A stretch of 64,000 nt of DNA from Mesonia phycicola (GCF_900141885.1 NZ_FQYY01000003.1:124001-188000), one strand, 5' to 3'. Shown: positions 9,048 to 18,428, numbered from the stretch's first letter. The notes: generated by a model from the letters alone, not told the origin. Numbers and translations: made by a program.

Positions 9048-9614
9048 ATGCTTAAAAAAGAAATAAGGCTAGCCTCTAAAACTAAAAGAAACCAACTTAG
9101 TGCAAATAATATAGACGAAAAAAGCATTGCAATTGCCAATCAACTTTTAGCTCTAAATATCTGGCAATACTCTTTTTACCACCTATTTCTTTCTATTGAA
9201 CAATTAAAGGAAATAAACACAGAATACATTCTGCATATTTTAAGCGGAAAAGACAAAAATATAGTAGTCTCTAAAAGTGATTTTGAAGCATTAACGATGA
9301 AGCATTTTCTGCTTACAGATGCTACTCCTTTAAAAGTGAATAAATGGGGAATTCCTGAGCCTGTAAACGGTATTGAAATTTCACCGAAACAAATAGATGT
9401 AGTTTTTATCCCCTTACTTGCATTTGATCTAAAAGGAAATAGAATTGGCTACGGAAAAGGTTTTTATGATCGTTTTTTAAGCGAATGTAAAACAGATGTG
9501 ATAAAAATTGGCTTGTCTTTCTTTGAAGCTGTAGAATCTATAGAAGATACTAACGAAAATGACATACCGTTAGATTACTGTATTACTCCAGAAAAAGTAT
9601 ATAATTTTAATTAA
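9048..9614 (+). CDS. 5-formyltetrahydrofolate cyclo-ligase
   Basis: 188 residues, full length. The basic N-terminal helix KKEIRLASKTKR binds phosphate, and GYGKGFYDRF (134-143) is the family signature. The enzyme turns 5-formyl-THF into 5,10-methenyl-THF using ATP, in the cytoplasm. It is the fourth gene of the rimK operon with a three-base spacer and shares its last four bases with the end of convergent lspA. A metabolic link to RimK is not obvious; the cluster order may simply be inherited. Confidence 0.93.
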   Translation: MLKKEIRLASKTKRNQLSANNIDEKSIAIANQLLALNIWQYSFYHLFLSIEQLKEINTEYILHILSGKDKNIVVSKSDFEALTMKHFLLTDATPLKVNKWGIPEPVNGIEISPKQIDVVFIPLLAFDLKGNRIGYGKGFYDRFLSECKTDVIKIGLSFFEAVESIEDTNENDIPLDYCITPEKVYNFN

Positions 9615-10228
9615 GCCTCTGTTTTTTCTTCTTCTTTAGGAAAAGCTTTTTTATTAAAAAGAATTAAAAGACCAACTCCTACGGTAATAGCAGAATCTGC
9701 AATATTAAAAACAGGCTCAAAAAAGGTAAAATATTGACCACCCCAACCAGGTATCCATTCCGGCAAATAACCACTCCATAACGGGAAATATAGCATATCT
9801 ACCACCTTACCGTGAAAAATGGTACCATAACCACCCGCTTCTGGTAAAAATGATGCTAATTGGCCGTGACTATCGTTAAATAATACTCCGTATAATACAG
9901 AGTCTATAATATTACCCAAAGCTCCTGCAAAAATTAAAGCTACTGCACTTACCAAAATAACAGATCCCTTTTTTCTTACAGAATCCCATAACCAATAACC
10001 AATACCACATATAGCTACTAATCTAAAAAGAGTAAGAATTAATTTACCGTATTGACCTGGTATTTTTGCTCCCCAAGCCATTCCTTCATTTTCAACAAAT
10101 AAAATTCTAAACCAATCAAAAACTTTAATTTCTTCCCCTAAAACAAAATGGGTTTTAATGTAAACCTTAGAAATTTGATCTATTAAAAGGATTAATATGA
10201 TAAAAAGAGATGCTTTCTTTAACGACAT
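9611..10228 (-). CDS. lspA: Lipoprotein signal peptidase (signal peptidase II)
   Basis: 205 residues from the ATG at 10226-10228 (MSLKKASL); an in-frame ATG nine codons upstream is less likely because the first transmembrane helix normally starts right after the basic residues. Four membrane helices are visible, with LLIDQISK in helix 1. The catalytic aspartates lie in GNIIDS and NIADS. It is longer than the E. coli protein because of a periplasmic loop between these motifs, usual in flavobacteria. It removes signal peptides from prolipoproteins, of which this window encodes several. Last gene downstream of ileS and traR, probably with its own promoter or through the 208-residue gene. Confidence 0.93.
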   Translation of the reverse strand: MSLKKASLFIILILLIDQISKVYIKTHFVLGEEIKVFDWFRILFVENEGMAWGAKIPGQYGKLILTLFRLVAICGIGYWLWDSVRKKGSVILVSAVALIFAGALGNIIDSVLYGVLFNDSHGQLASFLPEAGGYGTIFHGKVVDMLYFPLWSGYLPEWIPGWGGQYFTFFEPVFNIADSAITVGVGLLILFNKKAFPKEEEKTEA

Positions 10229-10258
10229 TTCATTGCTTTTGGGGTAAAAATACATTTT

Positions 10259-10885
10259 TTATTGTATTTTTTTCACTTCCACATCTCCATTAATAGATTT
10301 TATCTCTATCAAATTGCCGAAATTTAATTTTTTGTCTATAAACAGGCTTCCGTTATTGGTTTCTGCGGTTACTTTAGCATTTTTAGTGCTTATAAAAACG
10401 TCTCCTTGAAGAGTATTAATTAACGCTTTTCCGTAGTAATTTTGCAACACACAATCTCCTGAATTTAATTCTGCTTCTAGAAAATTAAATTTTCCCTCGC
10501 CATATACAGAAGCAATATTAGAGACAATTATCACTTTTAAATTTTCTGGCACTATTAATTTTAAATTAACTGCATACACTTTATGAGCACTTAGCTTATC
10601 AAAACCACTGGTTAAAATTTCTTTATAAGCAGAGGCTATATAAAGTTTATTAGATGTTTGTTGAGCGGTTATTTGAATATCATTAAAATATTCACCTTCA
10701 GAAATGGTAAATAATTTAATTTCTTTTGTAGAAACAGTAGAAATTTCAACTTTAAAAATTTCATCTGCTTGAAGTATAATTTCTTTAACTCCACCTGCAC
10801 TAAATGTTTGTATACGTTCTCTTTGTGCCTTTACATGAAATTGCACTAATAACATAAATACAATACTAAAAACTTTAGAAACCAT
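10259..10885 (-). CDS. Secreted DUF4097/adhesin-like beta-strand protein
   Basis: 208 residues. A signal peptide ends in VKAQ (about 18-21). The rest is a run of short beta-strands (GEGKFNFLEAEL, NSGDCVLQNYYGKA, TLQGDVFISTKNAKV, NGDVEVKKIQ), the pattern of the DUF2807/DUF4097 beta-helix-like putative adhesins. Likely periplasmic or cell-surface; partner unknown. It lies between a terminator (10899-10929) and lspA, three bases upstream of the longest lspA frame, so it may drive lspA. Function unproven. Confidence 0.6.
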   Translation of the reverse strand: MVSKVFSIVFMLLVQFHVKAQRERIQTFSAGGVKEIILQADEIFKVEISTVSTKEIKLFTISEGEYFNDIQITAQQTSNKLYIASAYKEILTSGFDKLSAHKVYAVNLKLIVPENLKVIIVSNIASVYGEGKFNFLEAELNSGDCVLQNYYGKALINTLQGDVFISTKNAKVTAETNNGSLFIDKKLNFGNLIEIKSINGDVEVKKIQ

Positions 10886-10898
10886 ACGTTTATAAAAA

Positions 10899-10929
10899 CA
10901 AAAAACGCTCCAAATAAAGAAGCGTTTTA
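10899..10929 (-). terminator. Terminator after ileS-traR
   Basis: On the minus strand, AAAACGCT (10921-10928) pairs with AGCGTTTT (10902-10909), followed by TTGTTTT. It lies just after the traR stop codon and separates ileS-traR from the next gene. Confidence 0.7.
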
Positions 10930-10954
10930 TATAAATTTTAAAATATCAGAGATA

Positions 10955-11344
10955 TTACTTCTGCATATTTTTAGCCTCAATACTTAATGTTGCGTGAGGT
11001 ACTAACTTTAAGCGTTCTTTTTGAATTAACTTACCAGTTACACGGCAAATACCATAGGTTTTATTCTCTATACGAATAAGTGCATTTTTAAGATCTCTAA
11101 TAAACTTCTCTTGACGAATTGCCAATTGAGAGTTAGATTCTTTACTCATCGTTTCACTCCCTTCATCAAAAGCTTTAAAAGTTGGTGAAGTATCATCTGT
11201 ACCGTTGTTACTATCATTCATATAAGCACTTTTATACAAATCTAATTGAGCGGTAGCTTTTTCTATTTTATCTAAGATTAAGACTTTGAATTCTTCTAAT
11301 TCTTTATCTGAATACCTTTCTTTTTCAGTAGTATCTGTTGCCAT
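10955..11344 (-). CDS. TraR/DksA-family regulator with a degenerate zinc finger
   Basis: 129 residues. The N-terminal two-thirds is a coiled coil (ELEEFKVLILDKIEKATAQL), and the C-terminus has the DksA-type finger frame YGICRVTGKLIQKERL followed by PHATLSIEAK. Of the four usual finger cysteines only the first (in YGIC) remains; the others are Thr, Ser and Ala. DksA proteins bind in the secondary channel of RNA polymerase and modulate transcription with ppGpp. The fold probably persists without zinc, as in other flavobacterial homologs. It starts four bases after ileS ends and ends before a strong terminator. Confidence 0.88.
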   Translation of the reverse strand: MATDTTEKERYSDKELEEFKVLILDKIEKATAQLDLYKSAYMNDSNNGTDDTSPTFKAFDEGSETMSKESNSQLAIRQEKFIRDLKNALIRIENKTYGICRVTGKLIQKERLKLVPHATLSIEAKNMQK

Positions 11345-11348
11345 AGTT

Positions 11349-14300
11349 TTAGTTTTTATTAATTGATAATTGAGTGTTTACATCATCAAAACTAATCTCC
11401 ACTCCATTATCTAACTCTTCTACTAGTTCGAGATTTGCAGTAAGAGTTTCGGTTTTTATATACTCAACATTATCTAGAACAGCGTCCTCGACTACTCCGT
11501 CCTTTTTAATTTTAATACTGATTTTGTCTGTTACTTCAAATCCAGAGTCTTTACGAAGGTTTTGTATTCTATTTACCAATTCTCTAGCAATACCTTCTTT
11601 CTTTAACTCATCATTAATGGTAACGTCTAGTGCAACTGTAAGTCCGGCATTACTTGCAACTAACCAACCCTCAATATCTTCTGAAGTAATTTCTACATCA
11701 TCGAGACGCAAAGTAGTAATTTTTCCATTAATTTCAATGTTAATTTCTCCATCTTGCTCAATAGCAGCAATATCTGCAGATTCCATCTTATTAACAGCTA
11801 CTACAACGTGTCTCATATCTTTCCCAAATTTAGGTCCTAGCGTTCTAAAATTAGGTTTGATATTTTTCACTAAAATACCTGAAGCATCATCAATCATTTC
11901 AATTTCTTTGACGTTTACCTCAGATTTTATTAAGTCTGCCACTTCTAGTATTTGGTCTTTCACTGTTGCATCTAAAACAGGAATCATAATACGTTGCAAT
12001 GGCTGACGAACTTTAATCATTTCTTTTTTACGTAGTGATAATACTAACGAAGAAATAATTTGTGCCATTTCCATTTTTCTCTCTAAAGATTTATCGACAA
12101 AAGATTCTTCTTTAACTGGAAAATCGGCCAAATGTACACTTTCAAAACTTTCTTTCTGTGTAGCTTTCGTTAAATCTTTGTAAAGTCTATCCATATAAAA
12201 TGGAGCAATTGGAGCTGCTAATTTTGTTACCGTTTCTAAACACGTATAAAGTGTTTGATAAGCAGAAATTTTATCTTGCTCATAATCTCCTTTCCAGAAT
12301 CGTCTTCTGCTTAAACGTACAAACCAGTTACTTACATTTTCTTGTAAAAATTCTGAAATTGCTCTAGCTGCACGTGTAGGCTCATAACTATTATAAAAAT
12401 CATCTACCTTACCAATAAGTGTATGTAATTCTGAAAGAATCCATCTATCAATTTCTGGTCTGTCTTCTAATTTCACATCATCTTCTGCATAAGTAAACTC
12501 ATCTATATTTGCATATAGAGAGAAGAATGAGTAGGTGTTATAAAGTGTACCAAAGAATTTTCTACGAACCTCAGCAATCCCTTCTATATCAAATTTTAGG
12601 TTATCCCAAGGGTTTGCGTTAGCAATCATGTACCAACGAGTAGCATCTGGACCAAAAGCTGCTAAAGTTTCAAAAGGATCTACAGCATTACCTAAACGTT
12701 TAGACATTTTTTGCCCGTGTTTATCTAACACCAATCCGTTAGAAACTACATTTTTATAAGCAACATCATCAAAAATCATAGTTGCAATTGCGTGAAGCGT
12801 ATAAAACCAACCACGTGTTTGGTCTACCCCTTCTGCTATAAAATCTGCTTTTTTATCTCCATTTTCTACTTGTTCTTTATTTTCAAACGGGTAATGCCAT
12901 TGTGCGTAAGGCATAGAACCAGAATCGAACCAAACATCAATTAAGTCTGACTCACGTTTCATTGGTTTTCCTTCTGAAGAAACTAAGGTAATTTTATCTA
13001 CTACATTTTTATGAAGATCTACCAGATTATAGTTTTCTTCACTCATATTGCCAACTTCAAAATCTGCAAAAACATCGGCCTTCATTAATCCGGCTTCTAC
13101 AGCTTTTTGCATTTCTTCTTTCAGTTCTGCAATTGAACCAATAATTTTTTCTTCTTTACCGTCTTCTGTTCTCCAGATTGGTAACGGAATTCCCCAGAAA
13201 CGAGAACGAGAAAGGTTCCAATCGTTTGCATTAGCTAACCAGTTACCAAAACGCCCTTCTCCAGTAGATTTTGGTTTCCAGTTAATACCCATATTCAACT
13301 CGTGCATACGGTCTTTTACATCTGTAACTTTTATAAACCAAGAATCTAATGGGTAATACAAAATTGGCTTGTCTGTACGCCAGCAATTTGGATAACTGTG
13401 TACATATTTCTCTACATTAAAAGCTCTATTTTCTTCTTTTAATTTGATGGCAATTTCTACATCTACAGATTTTTCTGGTGTATCTTCTGCATCGTAATAT
13501 TCATTTTTCACATATTTACCGGCAAACTCTCCCATTTCTGGTCTAAACTTACCTTGAAGATCTACTAACGGTACTAAATTTCCGTTTTCGTCTTCTACCA
13601 ACATTGGTGGCACCTCTGGCTTTGCTTGTTTTGCTACCAAAGCATCGTCTGCCCCAAAAGTTGGAGCGGTATGTACAATACCTGTACCGTCTTCTGTGGT
13701 TACAAAGTCTCCAGAAATTACTCTAAAAGCATTTTCTGGATTATTATGTGGTTTTGCGTATGGCAATAATTGCTCGTAAGTAATATCTACTAAATCTTTT
13801 CCTTTAAAATCATTTAATATTAAATACGGTATTTTTTTATCACCCTGAGTGTAAGCTTTTAAAGCTTCTTCATTTTCTACTAAATGAAATTTCTTACCAA
13901 AGTTTTTAGCAACTAAATTTTTAGCCAGTACAATATTAATTGGCTCAAAAGTGTATTGGTTATAAGTTTTTACCAATACATAATCAATTTTTGGTCCAAC
14001 AGTTAATGCTGTGTTACTTGGTAACGTCCAAGGAGTAGTGGTCCAGGCTATAAAATAAACTGGCTCATCTTGAATTTCATCAATCTTACCTAAAACTGAA
14101 CTATTAAAAGTTTCATTTTTTACTGCTTTAAATTGTGCAGTTACAGTAGTATCTGTTACATCTTGATAAGTACCTGGTTGGTTAAGCTCGTGAGAACTTA
14201 AACCTGTACCTGCTTTTGGTGAGTATGGCTGAATGGTGTAACCTTTGTAGATTAAACCTTTTTTATAAATTTCTGAAAGTAGCCACCATACTGTTTCCAT

Positions 14301-14771
14301 GTATTTAGACTTGTAAGTGATATAAGGCTCTTCCATATTTACCCAATATCCCATCTGCTCAGTTAAATTAGACCAAACATCTGTATAACGCATTACAGCA
14401 TTTTTACAAGCTTCGTTATATTCTTCTACAGATATTTTTTTACCAATATCTTCTTTGGTAATCCCTAATTCTTTTTCTACACCTAACTCTACAGGAAGTC
14501 CGTGAGTATCCCAACCTGCTTTACGTTTTACTTGAAAACCTTTTTGAGTTTTGTAGCGGCAAAAAATATCTTTAATACTTCTAGCCATTACGTGATGAAT
14601 CCCAGGTAAACCGTTGGCAGAAGGTGGCCCTTCAAAAAACACATACGGTTCTTTACCTTCACGGGTAGTTATACTTTTATCAAAAATATCTTCATTCTTC
14701 CAAAACTCTAGAATTTCTTCTGCTACTTTAGGAAGGTCAAGTGCTTTATATTCAGTAAACTTCTTACTCAT
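11349..14771 (-). CDS. ileS: Isoleucyl-tRNA synthetase, long type
   Basis: 1140 residues. The class I signature appears as PSANGLPGIHHVMAR (HIGH equivalent near residues 57-60) and GQKMSKRLGN (KMSKS loop near residue 688). An editing domain (TTTPWTLPSNTALTV) lies between, and an anticodon-binding domain follows. The C-terminus lacks the cysteine zinc motif of the short bacterial type, so this looks like the long, eukaryote-like IleS type; that subtype is often less sensitive to mupirocin, which is only inference here. It charges tRNA-Ile with isoleucine. First gene of ileS-traR. Confidence 0.97.
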   Translation of the reverse strand: MSKKFTEYKALDLPKVAEEILEFWKNEDIFDKSITTREGKEPYVFFEGPPSANGLPGIHHVMARSIKDIFCRYKTQKGFQVKRKAGWDTHGLPVELGVEKELGITKEDIGKKISVEEYNEACKNAVMRYTDVWSNLTEQMGYWVNMEEPYITYKSKYMETVWWLLSEIYKKGLIYKGYTIQPYSPKAGTGLSSHELNQPGTYQDVTDTTVTAQFKAVKNETFNSSVLGKIDEIQDEPVYFIAWTTTPWTLPSNTALTVGPKIDYVLVKTYNQYTFEPINIVLAKNLVAKNFGKKFHLVENEEALKAYTQGDKKIPYLILNDFKGKDLVDITYEQLLPYAKPHNNPENAFRVISGDFVTTEDGTGIVHTAPTFGADDALVAKQAKPEVPPMLVEDENGNLVPLVDLQGKFRPEMGEFAGKYVKNEYYDAEDTPEKSVDVEIAIKLKEENRAFNVEKYVHSYPNCWRTDKPILYYPLDSWFIKVTDVKDRMHELNMGINWKPKSTGEGRFGNWLANANDWNLSRSRFWGIPLPIWRTEDGKEEKIIGSIAELKEEMQKAVEAGLMKADVFADFEVGNMSEENYNLVDLHKNVVDKITLVSSEGKPMKRESDLIDVWFDSGSMPYAQWHYPFENKEQVENGDKKADFIAEGVDQTRGWFYTLHAIATMIFDDVAYKNVVSNGLVLDKHGQKMSKRLGNAVDPFETLAAFGPDATRWYMIANANPWDNLKFDIEGIAEVRRKFFGTLYNTYSFFSLYANIDEFTYAEDDVKLEDRPEIDRWILSELHTLIGKVDDFYNSYEPTRAARAISEFLQENVSNWFVRLSRRRFWKGDYEQDKISAYQTLYTCLETVTKLAAPIAPFYMDRLYKDLTKATQKESFESVHLADFPVKEESFVDKSLERKMEMAQIISSLVLSLRKKEMIKVRQPLQRIMIPVLDATVKDQILEVADLIKSEVNVKEIEMIDDASGILVKNIKPNFRTLGPKFGKDMRHVVVAVNKMESADIAAIEQDGEINIEINGKITTLRLDDVEITSEDIEGWLVASNAGLTVALDVTINDELKKEGIARELVNRIQNLRKDSGFEVTDKISIKIKKDGVVEDAVLDNVEYIKTETLTANLELVEELDNGVEISFDDVNTQLSINKN

Positions 14772-15152
14772 CAGTGCTCATTTTATAATGACTCGCGAAA
14801 TTAAGTATTTTTAAGAAATTTGACCTCTAATTGTTTAAAAAACCCGAATACTTATTTATAAAAGTTTTTTTTACTATAAAAATTTAAAATTAATTCTTGT
14901 ATATACATTTCAGAAACACAACCTATACTTCTAATTTTTAATCGTTTACAAACAAATAACCACAACAGGAATTACAAGTAAAACCACTCAAAATAGCTTG
15001 ATAGGTAACCATAAAGCAGAGGATACATTTTCACTTAATAACATCTATTATTTAAAATTGACTCTAAATAGGTAAGATTATATTCCGCTAATAATTACAG
15101 AGTAATTTAAAACTACTTTATATATATTTGCAGCCAATTTAAGATATAAATT
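14772..15152. other. Intergenic stretch with no detectable gene
   Basis: 381 very AT-rich bases between divergent ileS and the terB-like gene. I see no ORF with coding character, no repeat of either family and no tRNA-like fold. The only recognisable signal is the -7 element at 15123-15130. Confidence 0.5.
15123..15130 (+). promoter_or_regulatory. TAnnTTTG -7 element of the terB-like gene
   Basis: TATATTTG, 22 bases before the ATG at 15153. Confidence 0.6.
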
Positions 15153-15578
15153 ATGTCATATTCAGATTTATTTGGTAGCGGAGAGCACACCAGAAACCTT
15201 GGGCATTTTGCTTCTATTGTTAATATTGCTGCCGTAGATGGAGAAATTAATAATGAAGAGAGAGAGGTTTTAGAGCGTTTAGCTAGAAAACTTGATATTC
15301 ACGATAGTGAATTTGATAAAGTGGTTGAAAACCCTTCTTTATTTCCTATTACACCTCCGCATACTACAGAGAAACGTTTAGAAAGATTATATGATTTACT
15401 AACTGTGATTTTTGCAGATCACGAAATGGATAACGAAGAAGAATTTTTACTTAAAAAGTACGCTATTGGTTTAGGTTTCTCTTCAGAAACTTCTAAACAA
15501 ATTATAGAAAAGTCTATTAAAATTTTAGGAGGTAAACTTAGTTTTGATGATTACCAATATCTATTAGACAGAAAGTAA
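15153..15578 (+). CDS. TerB-like domain protein
   Basis: 141 residues, all helical and acidic. Two EF-hand-like acidic repeats, NIAAVDGEINNEEREVLERL (near 25-44) and FADHEMDNEEEFLLKKYA (near 90-107), give the TerB (tellurite resistance B) fold. TerB-like proteins bind metal ions and associate with membranes or stress complexes. No other ter gene is present, so tellurite resistance should not be assumed. Single gene with its own promoter and a terminator shared with convergent fbp. Confidence 0.82.
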   Translation: MSYSDLFGSGEHTRNLGHFASIVNIAAVDGEINNEEREVLERLARKLDIHDSEFDKVVENPSLFPITPPHTTEKRLERLYDLLTVIFADHEMDNEEEFLLKKYAIGLGFSSETSKQIIEKSIKILGGKLSFDDYQYLLDRK

Positions 15579-15604
15579 GCTCCCGCTTACTTTCTGTTTT
15601 TTAT
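15568..15604. terminator. Bidirectional terminator between terB-like gene and fbp
   Basis: A 13-bp perfect stem, ACAGAAAGTAAGC (15568-15580) with GCTTACTTTCTGT (15585-15597), loop TCCC, then a T-run. The stem overlaps the terB-like stop codon. fbp ends at 15606 on the other strand. Confidence 0.85.
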
Positions 15605-15605
15605 T

Positions 15606-16619
15606 TTATTTGTTTTTTGCTTTTGCAATAAACTCTTCTGCTTTATCTACCATGTTTTTGCTTCCGCAGAAAAAAGGAACTCTTTCATGTAATTCTTGTG
15701 GTTTTATATCCATAATTCTTCTTTCTCCATCACTTGCTTTTCCTCCTGCTTGCTCTGCAATAAAAGCCATTGGGTTACCTTCATATAAAAGTCTTAATTT
15801 ACCATCTGGATATTTAGAACTACTAGGGTAAATATAAATACCGCCTTTAATCATGTTTCTATGAATATCTGAAACTAAAGAACCTATATACCTAGATGTA
15901 TATGGCCTATCACCTTCTTCTGCTTGACAGTATTTAATATAATCTTTTACTCCTTGCGGAAATTGTGCATAATTCCCTTCATTTACAGAGTAAATATTTC
16001 CATCATCAGAAAATTTCATATCTGGGTGAGAAAGATAGTACGTTCCAATTGCAGGGTTTAGTGTAAAACCATTTACCCCGTGACCTGTAGTATATACCAA
16101 CATAGTAGAAGTACCATAAATAATATATCCTGCTGCAACTTGTAAATTTCCTGGTTGTAAAAAATCTTCCATAGTTACCGGGGTTCCTACTGGAGTAACT
16201 CTTCTATAGATAGAAAAAATAGTTCCTACAGAAACATTCACATCAATATTAGAGCTTCCGTCTAACGGATCCATCAATACAACATATTTGTTTTTGTGGT
16301 CGTTGTTTTGACCTTGTATAGTGATATACTCGTCATTTTCTTCAGAAGCAATACCGCAAACGATTTCGCGATTAGTTAAAGTCTGAATAAATTTTTGGTT
16401 AGCATAAACATCTAATTTTTGTTGTTGCTCGCCTTGTATATTAGTATCACCAGCCGCTCCAGTAATATCTACTAGCCCCGCTTTACTTACCTCATGATTT
16501 ACCACTTTTGCAGCTAATCTAATAGAATTAATAAGACGAGAAAGCTCTCCTGATGAGTAAGGAAAGGCTTGCTGGTTCTCTATAATAAATTCACCCAGCG
16601 TTTGGAGTTTTTTTGACAT
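15606..16619 (-). CDS. fbp: Fructose-1,6-bisphosphatase class I
   Basis: 337 residues from the ATG at 16617-16619 ([11 protein letters not shown]); a TTG six codons upstream is less likely. [18 protein letters not shown] is the metal- and phosphate-binding signature, and GGKASDG lies near the C-terminus. It dephosphorylates fructose-1,6-bisphosphate in gluconeogenesis. A TATTTTTG element lies about 20 bases upstream, almost back to back with the promoter of the divergent GNAT-aspartate kinase genes. Confidence 0.97.
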   Translation of the reverse strand: MSKKLQTLGEFIIENQQAFPYSSGELSRLINSIRLAAKVVNHEVSKAGLVDITGAAGDTNIQGEQQQKLDVYANQKFIQTLTNREIVCGIASEENDEYITIQGQNNDHKNKYVVLMDPLDGSSNIDVNVSVGTIFSIYRRVTPVGTPVTMEDFLQPGNLQVAAGYIIYGTSTMLVYTTGHGVNGFTLNPAIGTYYLSHPDMKFSDDGNIYSVNEGNYAQFPQGVKDYIKYCQAEEGDRPYTSRYIGSLVSDIHRNMIKGGIYIYPSSSKYPDGKLRLLYEGNPMAFIAEQAGGKASDGERRIMDIKPQELHERVPFFCGSKNMVDKAEEFIAKAKNK

Positions 16620-16638
16620 GTTTCTTGTGTTTCTCAAA

Positions 16639-16646
16639 CAAAAATA
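16639..16646 (-). promoter_or_regulatory. TAnnTTTG -7 element of fbp
   Basis: TATTTTTG on the minus strand, 19 bases before the chosen fbp start. Confidence 0.55.
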
Positions 16647-16668
16647 GAAAAAAAGTGTTTCTATTAGT

Positions 16669-16676
16669 TATTTTTG
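16669..16676 (+). promoter_or_regulatory. TAnnTTTG -7 element of the GNAT-aspartate kinase genes
   Basis: TATTTTTG, 18 bases before the ATG at 16695. Only 22 bases separate it from the divergent fbp element, so the two promoters must overlap. Confidence 0.55.
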
Positions 16677-16694
16677 TTGGTAAACTATTAAAAA

Positions 16695-17171
16695 ATGAGC
16701 AACCGAGTAAGAAAAGCTTTAGAGACAGACATGCCTGCTGTGTTAGAATTAATTAACGAATTAGCAGTTTATGAACGTGAACCTAATGCCGTAGAAGTAA
16801 CAACAGAAGATTTAGTGAGAGATGGATTTGGAAAACAGCCGCTTTTTAATTGTTTTGTTGCTGAAGAAGACAATAAAATTGTAGGGATGGCTCTTCTCTA
16901 TTTTAGATATTCTACCTGGAAAGGCAAAACGGTACACTTAGAAGATTTAATTGTAAGTGAATCTTACCGTGGCAAAGGATTTGGAATGATGCTTTACAAA
17001 GAAGTGATGAAATTTGCCTTAGAAAATAAAGTTAAAAGAGTAGAATGGGTAGTATTAGATTGGAATGCTCCTGCTGTACAATTTTATAAAAATACTGGAG
17101 CTACCGTTTTTTCTGAATGGGATACCGTACAATTTGATCAAGATTCTATTAAAAAGTTTTTAAACCTTTAA
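16695..17171 (+). CDS. GNAT N-acetyltransferase (diamine/spermidine acetyltransferase-like)
   Basis: 158 residues. The acetyl-CoA pyrophosphate loop is SYRGKGFGMML (about 93-103), preceded by HLEDLIV and followed by VLDWNAPAVQFYKNTGA. This pattern is that of the SSAT-like GNAT subgroup (compare mammalian SAT1/SAT2). Substrates there are polyamines or thialysine; the substrate here is not determined. It is three bases from the aspartate kinase gene, so they form a two-gene unit, suggesting a lysine-like or diamino substrate (inference). Confidence 0.85.
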   Translation: MSNRVRKALETDMPAVLELINELAVYEREPNAVEVTTEDLVRDGFGKQPLFNCFVAEEDNKIVGMALLYFRYSTWKGKTVHLEDLIVSESYRGKGFGMMLYKEVMKFALENKVKRVEWVVLDWNAPAVQFYKNTGATVFSEWDTVQFDQDSIKKFLNL

Positions 17172-17174
17172 AGA

Positions 17175-18428
17175 ATGAATATTTTTAAGTTTGGTGGCGC
17201 ATCTGTAAAAGATGCTATGGGAGTGAAAAATGTGGCAGAAGTTTTACAACAAACAGGTGTAAAAAACAAAGTGGTTGTAGTTTCTGCAATGGGAAAAATG
17301 ACCAATGCTTTAGAAAAAGTTATAGATGCATATTTTGAAAAAGATGAAAATTTAAAAAATTATATTCTAGAAATTGAGGTATATCATCAAGAGATTTTAG
17401 AACATCTTTTCTCTAAACAAAACCATTCTATTTTTGGTAAAATAGCACACTATTTTGAAGATTTAAAAGCTTTTTTAAACAGAAATAAATCACCTAATTA
17501 TGATTATGTGTACGACCAAATAATTTGCTATGGTGAATTAATAAGTACTACTATTGTATGCGAGTATTTAGAACAAATAGGTATTCACAACCAGTGGTTA
17601 GATGCCAGAAATTTAATTAAAACGGATGCAACTTATAGAGACGCTAAAGTAGATTGGATTGCAACAGAGTTACAAATTAACTCCAACATTACTTCAGATA
17701 ATTTATATATAACACAAGGCTTTATAGCTTCAGATGCTAACAACTTCACCACAACACTTGGCCGTGAAGGAAGCGATTATACCGCAGGTATTTTTGCTTA
17801 TTGCTTAAAAGCAAAAGATGTTACTATATGGAAAGACGTAGATGGCGTTTTAAACGGAGACCCTAGAGTTTTTAAAAACACACAATTATTAGAAGAAATA
17901 AGTTACGAAGAAGCTATAGAGTTGGCTTTTTACGGAGCTTCTGTAATTCATCCAAAAACTATTCAGCCTTTACAGAAAAAAGAAATTCCGCTTTTAGTAA
18001 AATCATTTTACCATCCAAAAAACAAAGGAACCACAGTTGGTAAAGGAAAAATAATTAATCCGCACATACCTTGCTTTATAGTAAAAAAAGACTTGGTGCT
18101 TCTATCTCTTTCTGCCTTAGATTTCTCTTTTTTTGTAGAAGAAAATATTAGTGAAATTTTTGCATTATTTCATAAATATCAGGTAAAAGTAGATCTTATT
18201 CAAAACTCTGCAATAAGTTTCTCTGTGTGCGTAGATAATAAATTTAAAAACGTAGATAAATTAATTACACACCTAAAAGCTAAATTTAAAGTAAAGTATC
18301 ATAAAGATGTATCTTTATATACTGTGAGGCATTTTACCCAAGAAGCTATTAATCAAATAGAAAAAAATAAAACTATTTTATTAAAGCAAATTACACGTCA
18401 AACAGTACAGGTGGTTACCAAAGAGTAA
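17175..18428 (+). CDS. Aspartate kinase
   Basis: 417 residues. The N-terminal KFGGASV is the nucleotide-binding signature, and TTLGREGSDYTAGIFA and WKDVDGVLNGDPRV are the conserved aspartokinase motifs. A C-terminal ACT-type regulatory region follows (from about residue 300) but is short and divergent. The enzyme makes aspartyl phosphate, the first step towards lysine, methionine and threonine. It is monofunctional, with no homoserine dehydrogenase domain. Cotranscribed with the GNAT gene. Confidence 0.92.
   Translation: MNIFKFGGASVKDAMGVKNVAEVLQQTGVKNKVVVVSAMGKMTNALEKVIDAYFEKDENLKNYILEIEVYHQEILEHLFSKQNHSIFGKIAHYFEDLKAFLNRNKSPNYDYVYDQIICYGELISTTIVCEYLEQIGIHNQWLDARNLIKTDATYRDAKVDWIATELQINSNITSDNLYITQGFIASDANNFTTTLGREGSDYTAGIFAYCLKAKDVTIWKDVDGVLNGDPRVFKNTQLLEEISYEEAIELAFYGASVIHPKTIQPLQKKEIPLLVKSFYHPKNKGTTVGKGKIINPHIPCFIVKKDLVLLSLSALDFSFFVEENISEIFALFHKYQVKVDLIQNSAISFSVCVDNKFKNVDKLITHLKAKFKVKYHKDVSLYTVRHFTQEAINQIEKNKTILLKQITRQTVQVVTKE

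Noticed and set aside
10938-10956. AATATC...GATATT short palindrome read as an operator
   Set aside because: Only six paired bases in AT-rich DNA next to a gene end; chance occurrence is expected.
11374-12006. 210-codon plus-strand ORF
   Set aside because: Lies entirely inside ileS on the other strand; serine/isoleucine-rich composition is typical of the antisense frame of an AT-rich gene.
13048-13356. 102-codon plus-strand ORF
   Set aside because: Antisense of ileS catalytic-domain sequence, no start context or domain.
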